A stretch of 64,000 nt of DNA from Vibrio ordalii ATCC 33509 (lineage in GTDB: Bacteria; Pseudomonadota; Gammaproteobacteria; Enterobacterales; Vibrionaceae). The notes beneath the pieces were generated by a model, which saw nothing but the letters and a program-made list of their open reading frames with translations, had not been told where the DNA came from and made no database searches. Every line of letters begins with the position of its first letter. The first letter of the stretch is position 1. Position numbers and translations under genes: made by a program. The DNA is taken from contig AEZC01000217.1 in the NCBI GenBank assembly GCA_000257205.1, positions 1 through 64,000 of the forward strand, read 5' to 3'. Below are positions 28,694-39,862 of the stretch, piece by piece.

Positions 28694-30025
28694 TTGCCTT
28701 CTTTGACCAACGAAAACATCTACACTGTCTCCCGTCTCAATGCTGAAGTACGCCTGTTACTTGAAAATGAAATGGGCATTGTGTGGCTCGTTGGTGAAAT
28801 ATCGAACTTCTCCGCTCCAGTTTCTGGCCATTGGTATCTCTCGCTCAAAGATTCTCGCGCGCAGGTAAAATGTGCGATGTTCAAAGGCAATAATCGCTTT
28901 GTGACCTTCAAACCTAAAAATGGCCATCAGGTACTTGTTAAAGCGCGTCTTTCTCTTTATGAACCCAGAGGTGACTACCAAGTCATTATCGAGAGCATGC
29001 AACCCGAAGGGGATGGTCGTCTCCAGCAAGAGTTTGAAAAGCTGAAGATGCAGTTGGCCGCGGAAGGGCTGTTTGCACAATCCAATAAGCGCCCCTTGCC
29101 GGAAAATCCTCAATGCGTCGGAGTTATTACCTCAAAAACTGGCGCAGCCCTGTTTGATATTCTTGATGTGCTCAAGCGGCGCGATCCAAGCTTGCCCGTC
29201 ATCATTTATCCTACACTGGTTCAAGGCGAACAAGCGGCCATTCAAATTGCTCAAGCAATTGGTAGAGCGAATGCAAGGCAAGAGTGTGACGTATTGATTG
29301 TGGGTCGCGGTGGCGGTTCTTTAGAGGACTTATGGTGTTTTAACCACGAGATCGTAGCGCGCACAATTGCCGCTAGTCAGATCCCAATTATCAGTGCCGT
29401 CGGGCATGAAATCGATGTGACGATTGCTGATTTTGTGGCTGACGTACGTGCCCCAACCCCCTCCGCTGCTGCAGAATTAGTCAGCCGAGACAACAGTAAT
29501 AAGCGACAAGCTTTCGCCTCATACCAGCACAAGCTACAAAGTGCGATGCGCTATTACACCAGTCAACAAGCGCATCATTTACGCGCTTTGGTTCACGCGC
29601 TAGAGAAACAGCACCCCACTTATCGCTTGCAGCGTCAAAGCCAACAACTTGATGACACAGAAATGCGCCTACAGCGGGCGATACAGCGCTATATTTCGAC
29701 TCAGCGCGATCACATTGGCCAGCAATACCATCAACTGCAGTTGCATTCTCCCGTACAAACCTTGGCGAAGCAGCAGCATCGACTAGCCAAAAGCGAGCAA
29801 CGATTACTGGACGTAATGGAGAAAAAACTCCTGCGCACAGCACACCGTTTAACGCTAGCCGCAGAGAAGCTTGACGCAGTAAGCCCATTAGCGACACTAA
29901 AACGAGGCTATTCGATCACGCGAGATAGCTCAGGCAAAGTGATTCACCGCGCTCGCGATCTAAAAACTGGCGATCAATTGATCACGCGAGTGGCGCATGG
30001 TGAAGTTTTCTCTACCGTTAATTAA
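28694..30025 (+). CDS. xseA: Exodeoxyribonuclease VII large subunit
   Basis: A 443-aa subunit that degrades single-stranded DNA together with the small subunit XseB (not in this window). An N-terminal OB fold (residues about 8-105, [24 protein letters not shown]) is followed by the catalytic domain ([59 protein letters not shown]). A coiled-coil region about 270-385 mediates subunit binding. The start is TTG at 28694, with AGGGGA at 28682-28687 and six bases between; the further-upstream frame to 28640 is a poor match to the family. It is divergent from guaB. Confidence 0.94.
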   Translation: MPSLTNENIYTVSRLNAEVRLLLENEMGIVWLVGEISNFSAPVSGHWYLSLKDSRAQVKCAMFKGNNRFVTFKPKNGHQVLVKARLSLYEPRGDYQVIIESMQPEGDGRLQQEFEKLKMQLAAEGLFAQSNKRPLPENPQCVGVITSKTGAALFDILDVLKRRDPSLPVIIYPTLVQGEQAAIQIAQAIGRANARQECDVLIVGRGGGSLEDLWCFNHEIVARTIAASQIPIISAVGHEIDVTIADFVADVRAPTPSAAAELVSRDNSNKRQAFASYQHKLQSAMRYYTSQQAHHLRALVHALEKQHPTYRLQRQSQQLDDTEMRLQRAIQRYISTQRDHIGQQYHQLQLHSPVQTLAKQQHRLAKSEQRLLDVMEKKLLRTAHRLTLAAEKLDAVSPLATLKRGYSITRDSSGKVIHRARDLKTGDQLITRVAHGEVFSTVN

Positions 30026-30029
30026 TCAC

Positions 30030-30254
30030 TTAATCTTGTGCTTGAAACTCAAATCGAATCTTAGATTTTGATTTGAGCTCATTGCATGAATTACAGAAAA
30101 AATTTGCCGCGCCACACGCCTGCAATTTCTCCAGCTCCGAATCACACTCAGGGCAAAAACCAATTTTGTTAAAGTGATGTTTGCACTGAGCACAATGGTA
30201 ACGCCCATCCCACACCAGTGGATTTTGGCAACAAGGGCAAAGATTTTCCTGCAT
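30030..30254 (-). CDS. yfgJ: Zinc-ribbon protein (YfgJ-like)
   Basis: A 74-aa protein with two zinc-ribbon knuckles: CPCC and CAQC, then CPEC and CNSC, each with CxxC spacing. It resembles E. coli YfgJ, which also lies between xseA and der. Function unknown. ATG 30254 is chosen because the sequence after it matches the family; the longer frame starts at 30284. Its stop is five bases from the xseA stop (convergent). Confidence 0.83.
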   Translation of the reverse strand: MQENLCPCCQNPLVWDGRYHCAQCKHHFNKIGFCPECDSELEKLQACGAANFFCNSCNELKSKSKIRFEFQAQD

Positions 30255-30873
30255 ATTGATCCCATCTCTCTTTGTGTCTTTCACATAACATCTTTCACAT
30301 AGTGTGATTTTGGTAGATGTTTTATATCGTTCGTTTTAATAGATAGCTCGTTTGCGTAGATAGTTCGTGCATGTGATAGCCGACACTTCATCAAACGGCA
30401 CGTATGGTCTCGGATTATCGAGAGTTCAGCTTTGATCTCTATCACAATACCTTTAGGCTCACCAACCACCTCATACACATTAGGCTATGATCGATAAAAG
30501 ATCTCAGCCTGATCATTTGCTTTATCTGCTCCGTTCAGCGATCTACTCTCAAAAGAACATTTATATAACCACACGCCGAAAGCATAAGTTACATATTCTG
30601 CATATGGATTTATAACGATATAAAACTCCACTTGATAGCTAATAAATCAAAAAAACCAGAATATATTAAAATGATCTTTTGGCGAAATGTTCTACTCATT
30701 TTGTTTGATACTTATACAAAGCAGCAACGTTGCCATGCTCTGTTTTTCACTCAATCATTTTGGCACTGCACTTCATTTTCAGACCGCCACGTTAGTGAAG
30801 CTCTATTGCCAATGATAAATTTTAGGCAAAAAAATACCCAAGCTTAGCTTGGGTATTTTAGTTATGAGAAAGG
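30255..30873. other. AT-rich intergenic region, no supported gene
   Basis: About 600 bases between yfgJ and der. Short frames here (30281-30478 minus, 30632-30847 plus) have no family resemblance and no ribosome site. The only clear signal is the der terminator at its right end. A small RNA is possible but I see no promoter-terminator pair for one. Confidence 0.5.
30829..30859 (-). terminator. Rho-independent terminator of der
   Basis: AAATACCCAAGC and GCTTGGGTATTT pair around TTA. Read on the minus strand it ends in a T-run, 15 bases after the der stop. Confidence 0.88.
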
Positions 30874-32361
30874 CTACTTGCTGCGTCCTTTCATCATCGT
30901 CATTAAGCGTTTACGTTTACGCTCTTGAGATAAGGTCAGCTTATTCACTTTTCCTTCAAATGGGTTATCACTGCTTTGGAACTGGATACGAATAGGCGTA
31001 CCCATGATTTCTAAAGACTTACGGTAATAGTTCATCAAATAACGTTTGTAAGAATCTGGCAGCTCATTCACCAAGTTACCGTGTACAACGATAATCGGCG
31101 GGTTATAACCACCTGCGTGAGCGTATTTAAGTTTTACGCGGCGGCTACGAACCATAGGTGGCTGGTGATCATCGGTTGCCATTTTAAGAATGCGAGTCAA
31201 TACCGATGTACCAACACGTGTTGTCGCCGATTTATACGCTTCTTGAACCGATTCAAATAGATGACCCACACCCGTACCATGCAATGCAGAGATAAAGTGG
31301 ATACGAGCAAAATCTACAAAGCCTAAACGGCGATCGAGCTCTTTCTTGACACGTTCTTTGACGTCGTTATCGAGCCCATCCCACTTATTGACTGCAAGCA
31401 CTATCGAACGTCCGGAGTTTAGTGCAAAACCTAACAGGCTAAGATCTTGATCTGAGATATTCTCACGAGCGTCAATGACTAACAGAACAACGTTTGCATC
31501 TTCAACTGCTTTTAAGGTTTTGACGACCGAGAATTTCTCAACCGTTTCGTTAATGCGAGTACGACGACGCACGCCAGCAGTATCAATCAATACATACTCG
31601 CGCTCATCACGCATCATCGGGATGTAGATGGAGTCACGCGTCGTTCCGGGCATATCGTAAACCACAACACGTTCTTCACCGAGAATACGGTTGGTGAGCG
31701 TGGATTTACCGACATTAGGACGGCCAATGATCGCCAGTTTTATCGGCTGATCTTGCAGGCGTTTGTATTCAGCTTCGGCTTCTTCTTCGGTGTAATCTAA
31801 CTTTTCTTCTTCGGCATCTTCAAATTCGCTTAGATCTTCGATTTCGCCTTCGGCCTGCTCGATCATTTCTTCAGCAAGTGGATTCAAAGCTCGGTCGATA
31901 AGGATCCCAACACCACGGCCATGAGCGGCAGCAATTTGGTACATTTGATCAACGCCCAATTGCCAAAACTCAGCGCTTGCAGCATCAGCGTCAATGCCAT
32001 CCACTTTATTCACGACCAAAATAGCTCGCTTTTCAATTTTACGCAGATGTTGGGCGATCATTTCATCAGCCGCCGTTAAACCAGCGCGACCATCAACCAT
32101 AAATAGCACAACATCAGCTTCATCAATCGCGGCCAATGACTGTTGAGCCATTTTCGTTTCTACACCCTCTTCACTACCATCAATACCGCCGGTATCGATA
32201 ACAATGAAGTCGTGCTCACCCAATTTAGCTTGGCCATATTTACGGTCACGCGTTAAACCGGGGAAATCCGCCACCAACGCATCGCGAGTGCGAGTTAATC
32301 GGTTAAACAACGTAGATTTACCGACATTGGGGCGCCCAACAAGAGCAACAACAGGAACCAT
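30874..32361 (-). CDS. der: GTPase Der (EngA), ribosome assembly
   Basis: A 495-aa double-GTPase required for 50S subunit maturation. It carries two G domains: G1 with GRPNVGKS (9-16), DTGG and NKVD, and G2 with GRPNVGKS (about 210), DTAG and NKWD. A C-terminal KH-like domain ends in [14 protein letters not shown]. An acidic stretch ([17 protein letters not shown], about 164-180) links the domains, longer than in many homologues. ATG 32361 with AGAGG upstream matches the usual [12 protein letters not shown] start; the longer frame is not needed. It is downstream of bamB across a terminator. Confidence 0.97.
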   Translation of the reverse strand: MVPVVALVGRPNVGKSTLFNRLTRTRDALVADFPGLTRDRKYGQAKLGEHDFIVIDTGGIDGSEEGVETKMAQQSLAAIDEADVVLFMVDGRAGLTAADEMIAQHLRKIEKRAILVVNKVDGIDADAASAEFWQLGVDQMYQIAAAHGRGVGILIDRALNPLAEEMIEQAEGEIEDLSEFEDAEEEKLDYTEEEAEAEYKRLQDQPIKLAIIGRPNVGKSTLTNRILGEERVVVYDMPGTTRDSIYIPMMRDEREYVLIDTAGVRRRTRINETVEKFSVVKTLKAVEDANVVLLVIDARENISDQDLSLLGFALNSGRSIVLAVNKWDGLDNDVKERVKKELDRRLGFVDFARIHFISALHGTGVGHLFESVQEAYKSATTRVGTSVLTRILKMATDDHQPPMVRSRRVKLKYAHAGGYNPPIIVVHGNLVNELPDSYKRYLMNYYRKSLEIMGTPIRIQFQSSDNPFEGKVNKLTLSQERKRKRLMTMMKGRSK

Positions 32362-32455
32362 ACTAACCTCTACAATATTTTCTCTTATGTAGTTATAGGT
32401 AAACACTTGCTAGCAAGCATTAAATTTTTACCTATAACCACATCTATTTATCCAA

Positions 32456-32491
32456 TAAAACGGCCCCTAACTGTTACCAGCCAGGAGCCGA
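32456..32491 (-). terminator. Terminator of bamB
   Basis: On the minus strand CGGCTCCT and AGGGGCCG pair with one G-U wobble, followed by TTTTATTGG. It lies about 20 bases after the bamB stop and before der, so der probably has its own promoter or depends on partial read-through. Confidence 0.72.
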
Positions 32492-32510
32492 ATGTGAATT
32501 ATATCACGAT

Positions 32511-33671
32511 TTATTTTTTAATCGTCAGTTTCTTTACATTGCCACTACGGGTGATGCTGACATAGCCATCGTCGACAGCGAGAGGACTCACCGCAAAACC
32601 ACTCTTATCAACCAATTGTTGGGCAACGAATTCGCCACTGCTACGATCAATCCAATGTAGATACCCTTCACTGTCACCTAGCACAAGGTAGCCATTGATA
32701 ATCGCTGGCGCAGTTAGCAAACGGTGTTCAAGCTGTTTGTTGCTCCAAAGTTCGGTACCGCTTCTTGTATCCACAGCCACCACATGATCTTTGTCGGTCA
32801 CCACAAATAATCGGCCACCATCGCTAGCCATGTCTGTTGCTGAAGAGTAATTCCGCTTCCAAGCTGGTTTGCCCGAACGCAGATCAATGGCGATCAACTG
32901 GCCATTAAAACCCACCGCATACAGCATGCCGCCAATCACGATAGGTGAGGCATCAACATCGACTAGGCGGTCAATTTCAGTGGCACCTTTAGGCATGCCA
33001 ATTGGTTGCTGCCAAATCAACTGACCACGCTCAACGATCGCGGCAGCAAGACGGCCACCAGCCGTTCCCCAAAAAACACCGCCCGATACCGCAACAGGTT
33101 TGCTGTCGCCTCTCAGCGTTAAGTTAGGAACTTCAGTACTGATGGTCCATTTTTGCTCACCCGTCGCTTGGTCTAAACTCAGTAAAGTGCCACGACTGGT
33201 ATTAACAATGATCATGTTCGCATCTGCAGCCGGAGCTGCTAGCACTTCACCGTCGACTTTAACTTGCCATACAAGCTCACCCGTCGCTTCATTAAGCGCA
33301 GTAACTAAACCGTTTTCACTACCAATGTAAATTTGGCTATAGGCCGCCGCTATACCGCCGGATAAACGCATGGTGCCATCTTGTTCAAGATCGGTTTTCC
33401 ACAGCTCTTTACCCGTCTTAGGATCCAAGGCTTTTACCAAGCCATCACGATTGGCAATAAACACCTTGTCGTAATCGTATTCTGGAGATAACTTTGAGAA
33501 GTAATGCCCTACGCCATCACCAATCGATGCGCTCCACTGAGTTGTAGGCGTAAATTCACTGGTTACCATTGGCACAGGAGCCATGATAATGGTGTCTTCT
33601 TCACTGGCACACCCTGCAAGTGCTCCAAGCACAACGGCAGAAACGAGCACTTTGTTGAACAACTTTTTCAT
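32511..33671 (-). CDS. bamB: Outer-membrane assembly lipoprotein BamB
   Basis: A 386-aa lipoprotein of the BAM complex that inserts beta-barrel proteins in the outer membrane. The signal ends in the lipobox LAGC (Cys22 lipidated from ATG 33671). The rest is an eight-bladed PQQ-type propeller with repeats such as DPKTGKELWKTDL, NEATGELVWQVKV, DQATGEQKWTIST and DLRSGKPAWKRN. It follows yfgM by 9-12 bases, as in enterics, so they are cotranscribed. Confidence 0.96.
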   Translation of the reverse strand: MKKLFNKVLVSAVVLGALAGCASEEDTIIMAPVPMVTSEFTPTTQWSASIGDGVGHYFSKLSPEYDYDKVFIANRDGLVKALDPKTGKELWKTDLEQDGTMRLSGGIAAAYSQIYIGSENGLVTALNEATGELVWQVKVDGEVLAAPAADANMIIVNTSRGTLLSLDQATGEQKWTISTEVPNLTLRGDSKPVAVSGGVFWGTAGGRLAAAIVERGQLIWQQPIGMPKGATEIDRLVDVDASPIVIGGMLYAVGFNGQLIAIDLRSGKPAWKRNYSSATDMASDGGRLFVVTDKDHVVAVDTRSGTELWSNKQLEHRLLTAPAIINGYLVLGDSEGYLHWIDRSSGEFVAQQLVDKSGFAVSPLAVDDGYVSITRSGNVKKLTIKK

Positions 33672-33683
33672 CAACTTGTGCCC

Positions 33684-34298
33684 TTATTTGGCAAGATCGT
33701 CCAGTTTCATCTGTAGCGTTTGGCTTGCATCATCAGCTTGTTGTGCTTCCGTGTATGCCGCATAAGCCGCGTCCGTGTCGCCTTTACGCAGTGAAATATC
33801 ACCACGCAGTTCCGCAATGCGTCCCGCCCACCCTTTCTCTGTGATGGTCGTAAGATCAGCTAAGGCGGCATCAAACTGGCCTTGTTCCGCTTTAATGCGG
33901 GCCAGGCGATAGGTCGCTAACGGTAGAATAGCATCATCTTTGGTGTTTGCTTTTGCCCATTCAAGCTGTGCTAAAGCTTCATCAATTTGACCCGCTTCCA
34001 CTTGAACTTTTGCAAGTTGTAGTGCGGCTAAAACGGCATATTCTGTGCCTTTATTACTGTCAATAAAGCTCTGAACAACCATCTCCGCTTCTGCGCCTTT
34101 TGCAGCTAACTGAGTTACCGCTTTGCTATAACTTTCAGAAGCGGCTTCTTGCGCAGCAATAACGTTATCTTGATAATAACGCCAACCAAACAAGCCACCA
34201 AGGCCAATTACAGCACCAAAGATCACGGCTTTACCGTTCTCTTTCCACCAATCTTTTATCGCTTCAACTTGTTGTTCTTCAGTATCGTAGAGTTCCAC
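33684..34298 (-). CDS. yfgM: YfgM, periplasmic ancillary SecYEG translocon subunit
   Basis: A 204-aa inner-membrane protein with one N-terminal membrane anchor (about 25-43, VIFGAVIGLGGLFGWRYYQ) and a TPR-like periplasmic domain (QLAKVQVEAGQIDEALAQLE; YRLARIKAEQGQFDAALADL). In E. coli it binds PpiD at SecYEG and is thought to hand over outer-membrane proteins. Located between hisS and bamB, the conserved place. Confidence 0.93.
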   Translation of the reverse strand: MELYDTEEQQVEAIKDWWKENGKAVIFGAVIGLGGLFGWRYYQDNVIAAQEAASESYSKAVTQLAAKGAEAEMVVQSFIDSNKGTEYAVLAALQLAKVQVEAGQIDEALAQLEWAKANTKDDAILPLATYRLARIKAEQGQFDAALADLTTITEKGWAGRIAELRGDISLRKGDTDAAYAAYTEAQQADDASQTLQMKLDDLAK

Positions 34299-34336
34299 TT
34301 CCTGTCCTCTTTAATAGATATCTCAAATGCGCTTGC

Positions 34337-35605
34337 TTACACAAGATGCGTGAGTTTGCTGGCGACTTCAGTTTGAGAAATCGTAATTTGTTCACCACCG
34401 ATAAGATCTTTGAGAACTACTGTGCTTTCTGCGACTTCATCTTCGCCTAATACCAAAGCCACCGCAGCGCCCACTTTATCAGCACGTTTAAATTGTTTTT
34501 TGAAGTTACCACCACCAAAATGGTTCATAACACGCAGCCCCGGAACCTGTTCACGCAACTGCTCAGCAAGTTTCATTGCTGTCATCATAGTGCCTTCACC
34601 CGCACTGACCATGTACACATCGACACTGCGACGCACGTCGGTCAGTTCCAGTGTTTCCATCATCAGCACTAAGCGCTCTAACCCCATGGCAAAACCCACT
34701 GCCGGTGTCGCTTTGCCACCCAGTTGTTCTACCAAGCCATCATAACGTCCACCGCCACAAACCGTACCTTGAGCACCTAAGCTTTCGGTGATCCACTCAA
34801 ATACGGTGCGGTTGTAGTAGTCTAGGCCGCGCACCAAGCGCTCGTTAACTTGGTATTCGATACCCGCAGCGGTAAGAAGTTCACATAAGCCGGCAAAATG
34901 TTGCTTGGATTCTTCATCTAGATACTCAGACAATTTGGGTGCGTCACCTAAAATCGCTTGAATATCTGGATTTTTAGTATCGAGTACACGCAGTGGGTTG
35001 GTGTACATGCGACGTTTGGCATCCTCATCCAACACCTCTTGATGCTGCTCTAAATAGTCAATCAAGGCGGTGCGGTAATTGGCTCGCGCTTCAAGAGAAC
35101 CAATTGAGTTCAGTTCCAAACGAACATGTTTGTCGATGCCCAATTCACGCCACAAACGCGCGGTCATCATAATCAGCTCGGCATCAACATCAGGACCATC
35201 CAGACCAAACACTTCAACCCCACATTGGTGGAATTGACGGTAGCGCCCTTTTTGCGGACGTTCATGACGGAACATCGGCCCCATGTACCATAAACGTTGC
35301 TCTTGGTTGTAGAGCAAACCATTTTCGATACCAGAACGGACACAACCTGCGGTACCCTCTGGACGAAGCGATAAACTGTCACCATTGCGATCTTCAAAAG
35401 AATACATCTCTTTTTCAACCACATCGGTCACTTCACCGATCGCACGGCTAAATAGATGTGTCATCTCAACGATAGGCATACGTACTTCATTGTAGCCATA
35501 TGCACTAATCACGTTTTTCACTGTGCCTTCCACTTTTTGCCAAAGTGGAGACTGAGTTGGGAGGCAGTCGTTCATGCCTCGAATTGCTTGAATTGTTTTT
35601 GCCAC
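34337..35605 (-). CDS. hisS: Histidyl-tRNA synthetase
   Basis: A 422-aa class II synthetase charging tRNA-His. Motif 2 is [20 protein letters not shown], the histidine A loop is [11 protein letters not shown], and motif 3 is GFAMGLERL. The C-terminal anticodon-binding domain starts near 330 ([12 protein letters not shown]). It has the same neighbours as in other vibrios, ispG upstream and yfgM downstream. Confidence 0.98.
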   Translation of the reverse strand: MAKTIQAIRGMNDCLPTQSPLWQKVEGTVKNVISAYGYNEVRMPIVEMTHLFSRAIGEVTDVVEKEMYSFEDRNGDSLSLRPEGTAGCVRSGIENGLLYNQEQRLWYMGPMFRHERPQKGRYRQFHQCGVEVFGLDGPDVDAELIMMTARLWRELGIDKHVRLELNSIGSLEARANYRTALIDYLEQHQEVLDEDAKRRMYTNPLRVLDTKNPDIQAILGDAPKLSEYLDEESKQHFAGLCELLTAAGIEYQVNERLVRGLDYYNRTVFEWITESLGAQGTVCGGGRYDGLVEQLGGKATPAVGFAMGLERLVLMMETLELTDVRRSVDVYMVSAGEGTMMTAMKLAEQLREQVPGLRVMNHFGGGNFKKQFKRADKVGAAVALVLGEDEVAESTVVLKDLIGGEQITISQTEVASKLTHLV

Positions 35606-35630
35606 AATACTTACCGTAAGGTCGTTGAGA

Positions 35631-36755
35631 TTAATTTTGTTCGATTTGAGTCACGTTGATTCGGTTCTTCTCATCGAGAATAGAGGCCTTGGCGCGAATT
35701 TTCGCTTCGAGTTGGCTGACCAGATCATCGTTATCAAAACGCTCTTTCTGGCGGACGCCATCTTCGTAGAATGCACTTTTCTTGTTGCTGCCAGCCAAAC
35801 CAAGATGAGAAGCTTCAGCTTCACCCGGGCCATTAACCACGCAACCGATGATCGAGACATCCATAGGTGTCAAAATGTCTTCCAAACGTTGCTCTAACGC
35901 ATTGACTGTGGCGATCACATCAAACTCTTGACGTGAACAGCTTGGACAAGCGATGAAGTTAATGCCTCGCGAGCGAATACGCAGCGATTTAAGAATATCA
36001 AAGCCGACTTTGATCTCTTCGATCGGATCTGCAGCCAGTGAAATACGCAGCGTGTCGCCGATGCCTTCGGCAAGCAGCATACCTAAGCCCACTGCCGATT
36101 TAACTGCACCGGCTCTTGCGCCTCCTGCTTCCGTAATACCAAGATGCAGAGGTTGGGCAATCTGTTTAGCCAGTAAACGGTAGGAATCAACGGCGAGAAA
36201 AACATCCGATGCTTTGACGCTGACTTTGAATTGATCAAAGTTGAGTCTTTCAAGAATATCAACATGACGCATCGCTGACTCGACTAAAGCGGCCGGTGTT
36301 GGCTCACCATATTTCATTTGGATCTCTTTTTCGAGCGACCCACCATTCACGCCAATGCGAATGGGTATATTCTTGTCACGTGCGCAATCGACCACGGCGC
36401 GAATACGTTCTTCGTTGCCAATATTACCAGGGTTGATACGCAAGCAATCAACGCCATATTCGGCGACTTTCAACGCAATGCGGTAATCAAAATGGATGTC
36501 AGCCACCAGCGGAATGGATACTTGCTGCTTGATCAACTTGAACGCTTCTGCCGCGTCCATTGTCGGTACAGAAACTCGTACGATATCAGCCCCGACTTTT
36601 TCTAACGCTTTAATTTGGGCGACGGTTGCCGCAACATCGGTAGTGCGCGTGTTGGTCATAGATTGAACAGCAATAGGAGCACCATCACCGATGGGCACAT
36701 TACCGACATAAATACGCGTCGATGAACGACGCTTAATTGGAGATTCGTGTTGCAT
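35631..36755 (-). CDS. ispG: 4-hydroxy-3-methylbut-2-enyl diphosphate synthase (flavodoxin)
   Basis: A 374-aa MEP-pathway enzyme that reductively opens MEcPP to HMBPP. An N-terminal TIM barrel is followed by a [4Fe-4S] domain: Cys residues in [10 protein letters not shown] and GCVVNGPGE, with a ligand Glu after it. It is preceded by rodZ with an 8-base gap and followed by hisS, the conserved Vibrio order. Confidence 0.98.
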   Translation of the reverse strand: MQHESPIKRRSSTRIYVGNVPIGDGAPIAVQSMTNTRTTDVAATVAQIKALEKVGADIVRVSVPTMDAAEAFKLIKQQVSIPLVADIHFDYRIALKVAEYGVDCLRINPGNIGNEERIRAVVDCARDKNIPIRIGVNGGSLEKEIQMKYGEPTPAALVESAMRHVDILERLNFDQFKVSVKASDVFLAVDSYRLLAKQIAQPLHLGITEAGGARAGAVKSAVGLGMLLAEGIGDTLRISLAADPIEEIKVGFDILKSLRIRSRGINFIACPSCSRQEFDVIATVNALEQRLEDILTPMDVSIIGCVVNGPGEAEASHLGLAGSNKKSAFYEDGVRQKERFDNDDLVSQLEAKIRAKASILDEKNRINVTQIEQN

Positions 36756-36763
36756 AGTATTTT

Positions 36764-37714
36764 CTAAGGTAAGGTGAATCGAGCGACTTTACCGGAAGTA
36801 TACCCAGAAAGGTCTACAGGTTCACTTGCAAATGTCATTGAAACGCTTTCAGGGGCGCCAAGAATGATTTGAAACGGAGCTTCACCTTCCAAAGTTACGG
36901 TTTGCCCTGATTTTTTAATCCCAGTGGAAAGGGTTTTACCTGACACATCTTTCACTTGAATCCAGCAGTCTGCGCTGAAGGTGAGTGTCAAAGGATCGTA
37001 TGGATTGCTTGCATTCTGAGGCGGCATAATTTTATCTGGCGCAGGAATATCGATCACATTGGGCTCTGCTTCTGCTGCATCATCTTCAGGGGAAGGTATA
37101 AGCTCAGCCGCTTGAGTATTGACTTCTATCTGATTATCAACCTCAACATCAACGGGCATATCAGCGACGGCATCGACCTGAGGGGCACTATCTGTAGGAA
37201 CGAATTCACTAACGGTTGTGAAATCTTCATCTTGTAAGCGTTCAACGGACGTCGAACTTATCGATGGAGAACTTTCAATGACAGCGTGCTCTTGTTCTTG
37301 ATTCTGCCACCACCATAGCGATGAAATACCGATAATGACGGCAAAAATACCCCAAGTTAACGTCATAATACGGCTATCATGCAGCTCTCGCTTGGTCTTC
37401 TTAGAAAAACTTTGCATCGGTTGCTCTGCCGCAACAGTAGGATAGCAATCATCAAAAGAAGCTAAAATCACCGACTCTTTGATCCCAACCGCCTTAGCAT
37501 AAGAACGGAAATAACCGCGAGTAAAGGTCGCGACTTGATCTGAAGCGAAGTTATTCTCCTCTAAACTTTGAATGATAGAGAGACGTAACCGCAACCTATC
37601 GGCAACTTGCTTTTGCGTTAATCCCAACGCTTCGCGTTTTGCCTTTAATAAAGTGCCGGGTTGTACCGAGTCTGTTTTTACCTCTGCAATAATCTGTTCT
37701 TGTTCAGTAGTCAT
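36764..37714 (-). CDS. rodZ: Cytoskeleton protein RodZ
   Basis: A 316-aa bitopic protein linking MreB to the cell-wall elongation machinery. The N-terminal HTH ([23 protein letters not shown], about 30-52) binds MreB. A membrane segment is at about 110-128 ([20 protein letters not shown]). An acidic, Pro/Glu-rich linker (about 135-225) precedes the periplasmic C-terminal beta domain ([17 protein letters not shown]). ATG 37714 (MTTEQEQII) is chosen over the frame start at 37732. It is cotranscribed with ispG. Confidence 0.95.
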   Translation of the reverse strand: MTTEQEQIIAEVKTDSVQPGTLLKAKREALGLTQKQVADRLRLRLSIIQSLEENNFASDQVATFTRGYFRSYAKAVGIKESVILASFDDCYPTVAAEQPMQSFSKKTKRELHDSRIMTLTWGIFAVIIGISSLWWWQNQEQEHAVIESSPSISSTSVERLQDEDFTTVSEFVPTDSAPQVDAVADMPVDVEVDNQIEVNTQAAELIPSPEDDAAEAEPNVIDIPAPDKIMPPQNASNPYDPLTLTFSADCWIQVKDVSGKTLSTGIKKSGQTVTLEGEAPFQIILGAPESVSMTFASEPVDLSGYTSGKVARFTLP

Positions 37715-38033
37715 CCGTTTTATACATCTCATTATGTTATGGCTCGAATGGCACCGTCATCACTTTTATTGTTATTAGTTCGTAGTAATAAAATTGTGCA
37801 TTCCAACGCGGTGAAAAAGCTGCATTCATTGATGCAGGCGGCAGTTAAAATTTAACATTACATCAATTAGCAATTCTAATTGATATTTGGCGTTAAACAA
37901 CATGGCTTTAGCAAAGAAATTACCGCTAGGTCAATATTTTTCATAAAATTGACGTCAAAATCGAAGAAAATTATTTCAAATGGTAAAAATGTACAAAGCC
38001 AGAGGAATCTCTGGCTTTGTTTTATCGTCTAAC
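37715..38033. other. Intergenic region rodZ-rlmN
   Basis: About 320 AT-rich bases with no supported gene. It contains the rlmN terminator and presumably the rodZ promoter. In E. coli a pilF-type gene can lie here; none is present. Confidence 0.6.
37993..38020 (-). terminator. Terminator of rlmN
   Basis: ACAAAGCCAGAG (37993-38004) pairs with CTCTGGCTTTGT (38009-38020), loop GAAT. Fourteen bases after the rlmN stop; T-rich on both sides. Confidence 0.88.
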
Positions 38034-39155
38034 TTAAACCGCTTTAATAGGAATGACATCGCCACCCATCTGTTTCATTTTGGTCCGTTTGGTTCTATCA
38101 ATCACATCACCCACTAGCTGCCCACAAGCGGCATCAATATCATCACCACGAGTTTTGCGCACCGTCACTGTGTGTTCATACTGCATCAGTGTTTTTTGAA
38201 AACGGTCAATACGTGAATTACTCGGTTTTTTATAAGGTGAACCGGGATAAGGGTTAAATGGGATCAAGTTAATTTTGCACGGCGTGCCTTTCATTAACTT
38301 AGCCAATTCGTGTGCATGTTCCATATCGTCATTGACGTGATCCAGCAGCACGTATTCCACTGTAACCTTACCACGATTGGCGTTTGATGTAGCAATGTAA
38401 CGGCGCACTGAGGCTAAGAAATCTTGAATATCCCAGCGATCATTGATCGGCATAATTTCGCTGCGTAATTTATCGTTAGGGGCATGCAATGAAATCGCTA
38501 ATGCAACATCAATTTGCCCTGTCATTTGATCAAGACCAGAAACCACACCCGAAGTCGACACCGTCACGCGACGTTTTGATAGACCAAAACCCAAATCATC
38601 CAGCATGATCTCTAACGCTGGGATCAAGTTTTTCATGTTGAGCAGAGGCTCGCCCATCCCCATCATTACTACGTTAGTAATCGGACGACGTCCCGTCTCT
38701 TTCTCAAGGCCAATTTCTCTCGCTGCGCGCCACACTTGCCCGATAATTTCAGACACTTTGAGGTTACGGTTAAAACCTTGCTGAGCCGTTGAACAAAATT
38801 TACACTCCAGAGCACAACCAACTTGAGAGGAGACGCACAAAGTCGCTCGCTCTTCCTCTGGGATATAGACCGTTTCAACATCTTGATCGCCGACACGCAT
38901 CGCCCATTTAATCGTACCATCAGACGAGTGTTGTGCTTGTGAAACGATCGGCGCGCGAATTTCACAGCGTTGTTGCAGTTGCTCACGCAGTTTTTTGTTG
39001 ATATTGGTCATTTGTTCGAAGTCATCACAACCAAAATGGTAGATCCACTTCATGACCTGATCAGCGCGGAACGCTTTTTCACTGAGCTCTTCAGCAAAAA
39101 ATTTACGCAGACCTTGGCGATCAAAATCAAGCAGATTGACTTTTTCAATAGTCAT
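38034..39155 (-). CDS. rlmN: Dual-specificity rRNA/tRNA m2A methyltransferase
   Basis: A 373-aa radical-SAM enzyme that methylates C2 of A2503 in 23S rRNA and A37 of some tRNAs. The CxxxCxxC cluster is in [16 protein letters not shown]; the methyl-carrying Cys is near the C-terminus (DIDAACGQL) with its partner in the family position. GAGAGG precedes ATG 39155 ([12 protein letters not shown]). It is downstream of ndk, as in other vibrios. Confidence 0.97.
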   Translation of the reverse strand: MTIEKVNLLDFDRQGLRKFFAEELSEKAFRADQVMKWIYHFGCDDFEQMTNINKKLREQLQQRCEIRAPIVSQAQHSSDGTIKWAMRVGDQDVETVYIPEEERATLCVSSQVGCALECKFCSTAQQGFNRNLKVSEIIGQVWRAAREIGLEKETGRRPITNVVMMGMGEPLLNMKNLIPALEIMLDDLGFGLSKRRVTVSTSGVVSGLDQMTGQIDVALAISLHAPNDKLRSEIMPINDRWDIQDFLASVRRYIATSNANRGKVTVEYVLLDHVNDDMEHAHELAKLMKGTPCKINLIPFNPYPGSPYKKPSNSRIDRFQKTLMQYEHTVTVRKTRGDDIDAACGQLVGDVIDRTKRTKMKQMGGDVIPIKAV

Positions 39156-39304
39156 GTGGCCTCTCAACGACGGAAACAATAAATAAGGGCGCGAATTGTA
39201 CAGCCTTTATGCAGTAACAACAAGGGTTGTACAACCATTCAATTACTAAGTCATTCAATGCTTGGCGGATTGTTTTCACTCTACAGCTCCCAACCATACG
39301 AGTA

Positions 39305-39330
39305 TAAAAAAGCCTCACAAAGTGAGGCCT
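39305..39330 (-). terminator. Terminator of ndk
   Basis: On the minus strand GCCTCAC and GTGAGGC pair around TTT, followed by TTTTTTATACT. It lies about 35 bases after the ndk stop. Confidence 0.9.
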
Positions 39331-39364
39331 TAATCGAAAGAATTTTGGATAGAAAATACCAAGA

Positions 39365-39790
39365 TTAACGAGGGCAAATTTCTGATTCAGGGAAGAAAAA
39401 GGCGATTTCACGCGCAGCCGATTCAGGGCTATCACTGCCATGAACTGAGTTATAACGCATACTTAACGCATAATCAGCACGAATGGTTCCACATGCCGCT
39501 TCTTCTGGGTTCGTTTTACCCATTAATTCGCGGTAACGAACAATAGCACCTTCACCTTCAAGCACTTGAACCATTATAGGTCCTGACGTCATGAATTTTT
39601 TTAGTTCAGGAAAGAAGGATTTACCTTCATGCTCAGCATAAAAGCCGCTCGCTTGCTCTTCGCTCAAATGTACCATTTTCGCAGCGATAATACGCAATCC
39701 TGCTTTTTCGATACGATGATAGATTTCACCAATTAAGTTACGTTCTACCGCATCGGGTTTAATGATAGAAAATGTTCTCTCTAGAGCCAT
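39365..39790 (-). CDS. ndk: Nucleoside diphosphate kinase
   Basis: A 141-aa enzyme transferring the gamma phosphate among NTPs. The catalytic His is in [12 protein letters not shown] (about residue 117), and the N-terminal [15 protein letters not shown] is the family start. AAGGAT precedes ATG. It lies between pepB and rlmN, both on the same strand. Confidence 0.98.
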   Translation of the reverse strand: MALERTFSIIKPDAVERNLIGEIYHRIEKAGLRIIAAKMVHLSEEQASGFYAEHEGKSFFPELKKFMTSGPIMVQVLEGEGAIVRYRELMGKTNPEEAACGTIRADYALSMRYNSVHGSDSPESAAREIAFFFPESEICPR

Positions 39791-39862
39791 AAGGATATCC
39801 TTTTTCTTTTGTTTTTTTAGTTATAGCAAAGCGCCCAAAACAGAGATTTGAGCAGCTTTTCA

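Noticed and set aside
30281..30847. Small frames in the yfgJ-der gap
   Set aside because: Low-complexity peptides without ribosome sites or recognisable domains.
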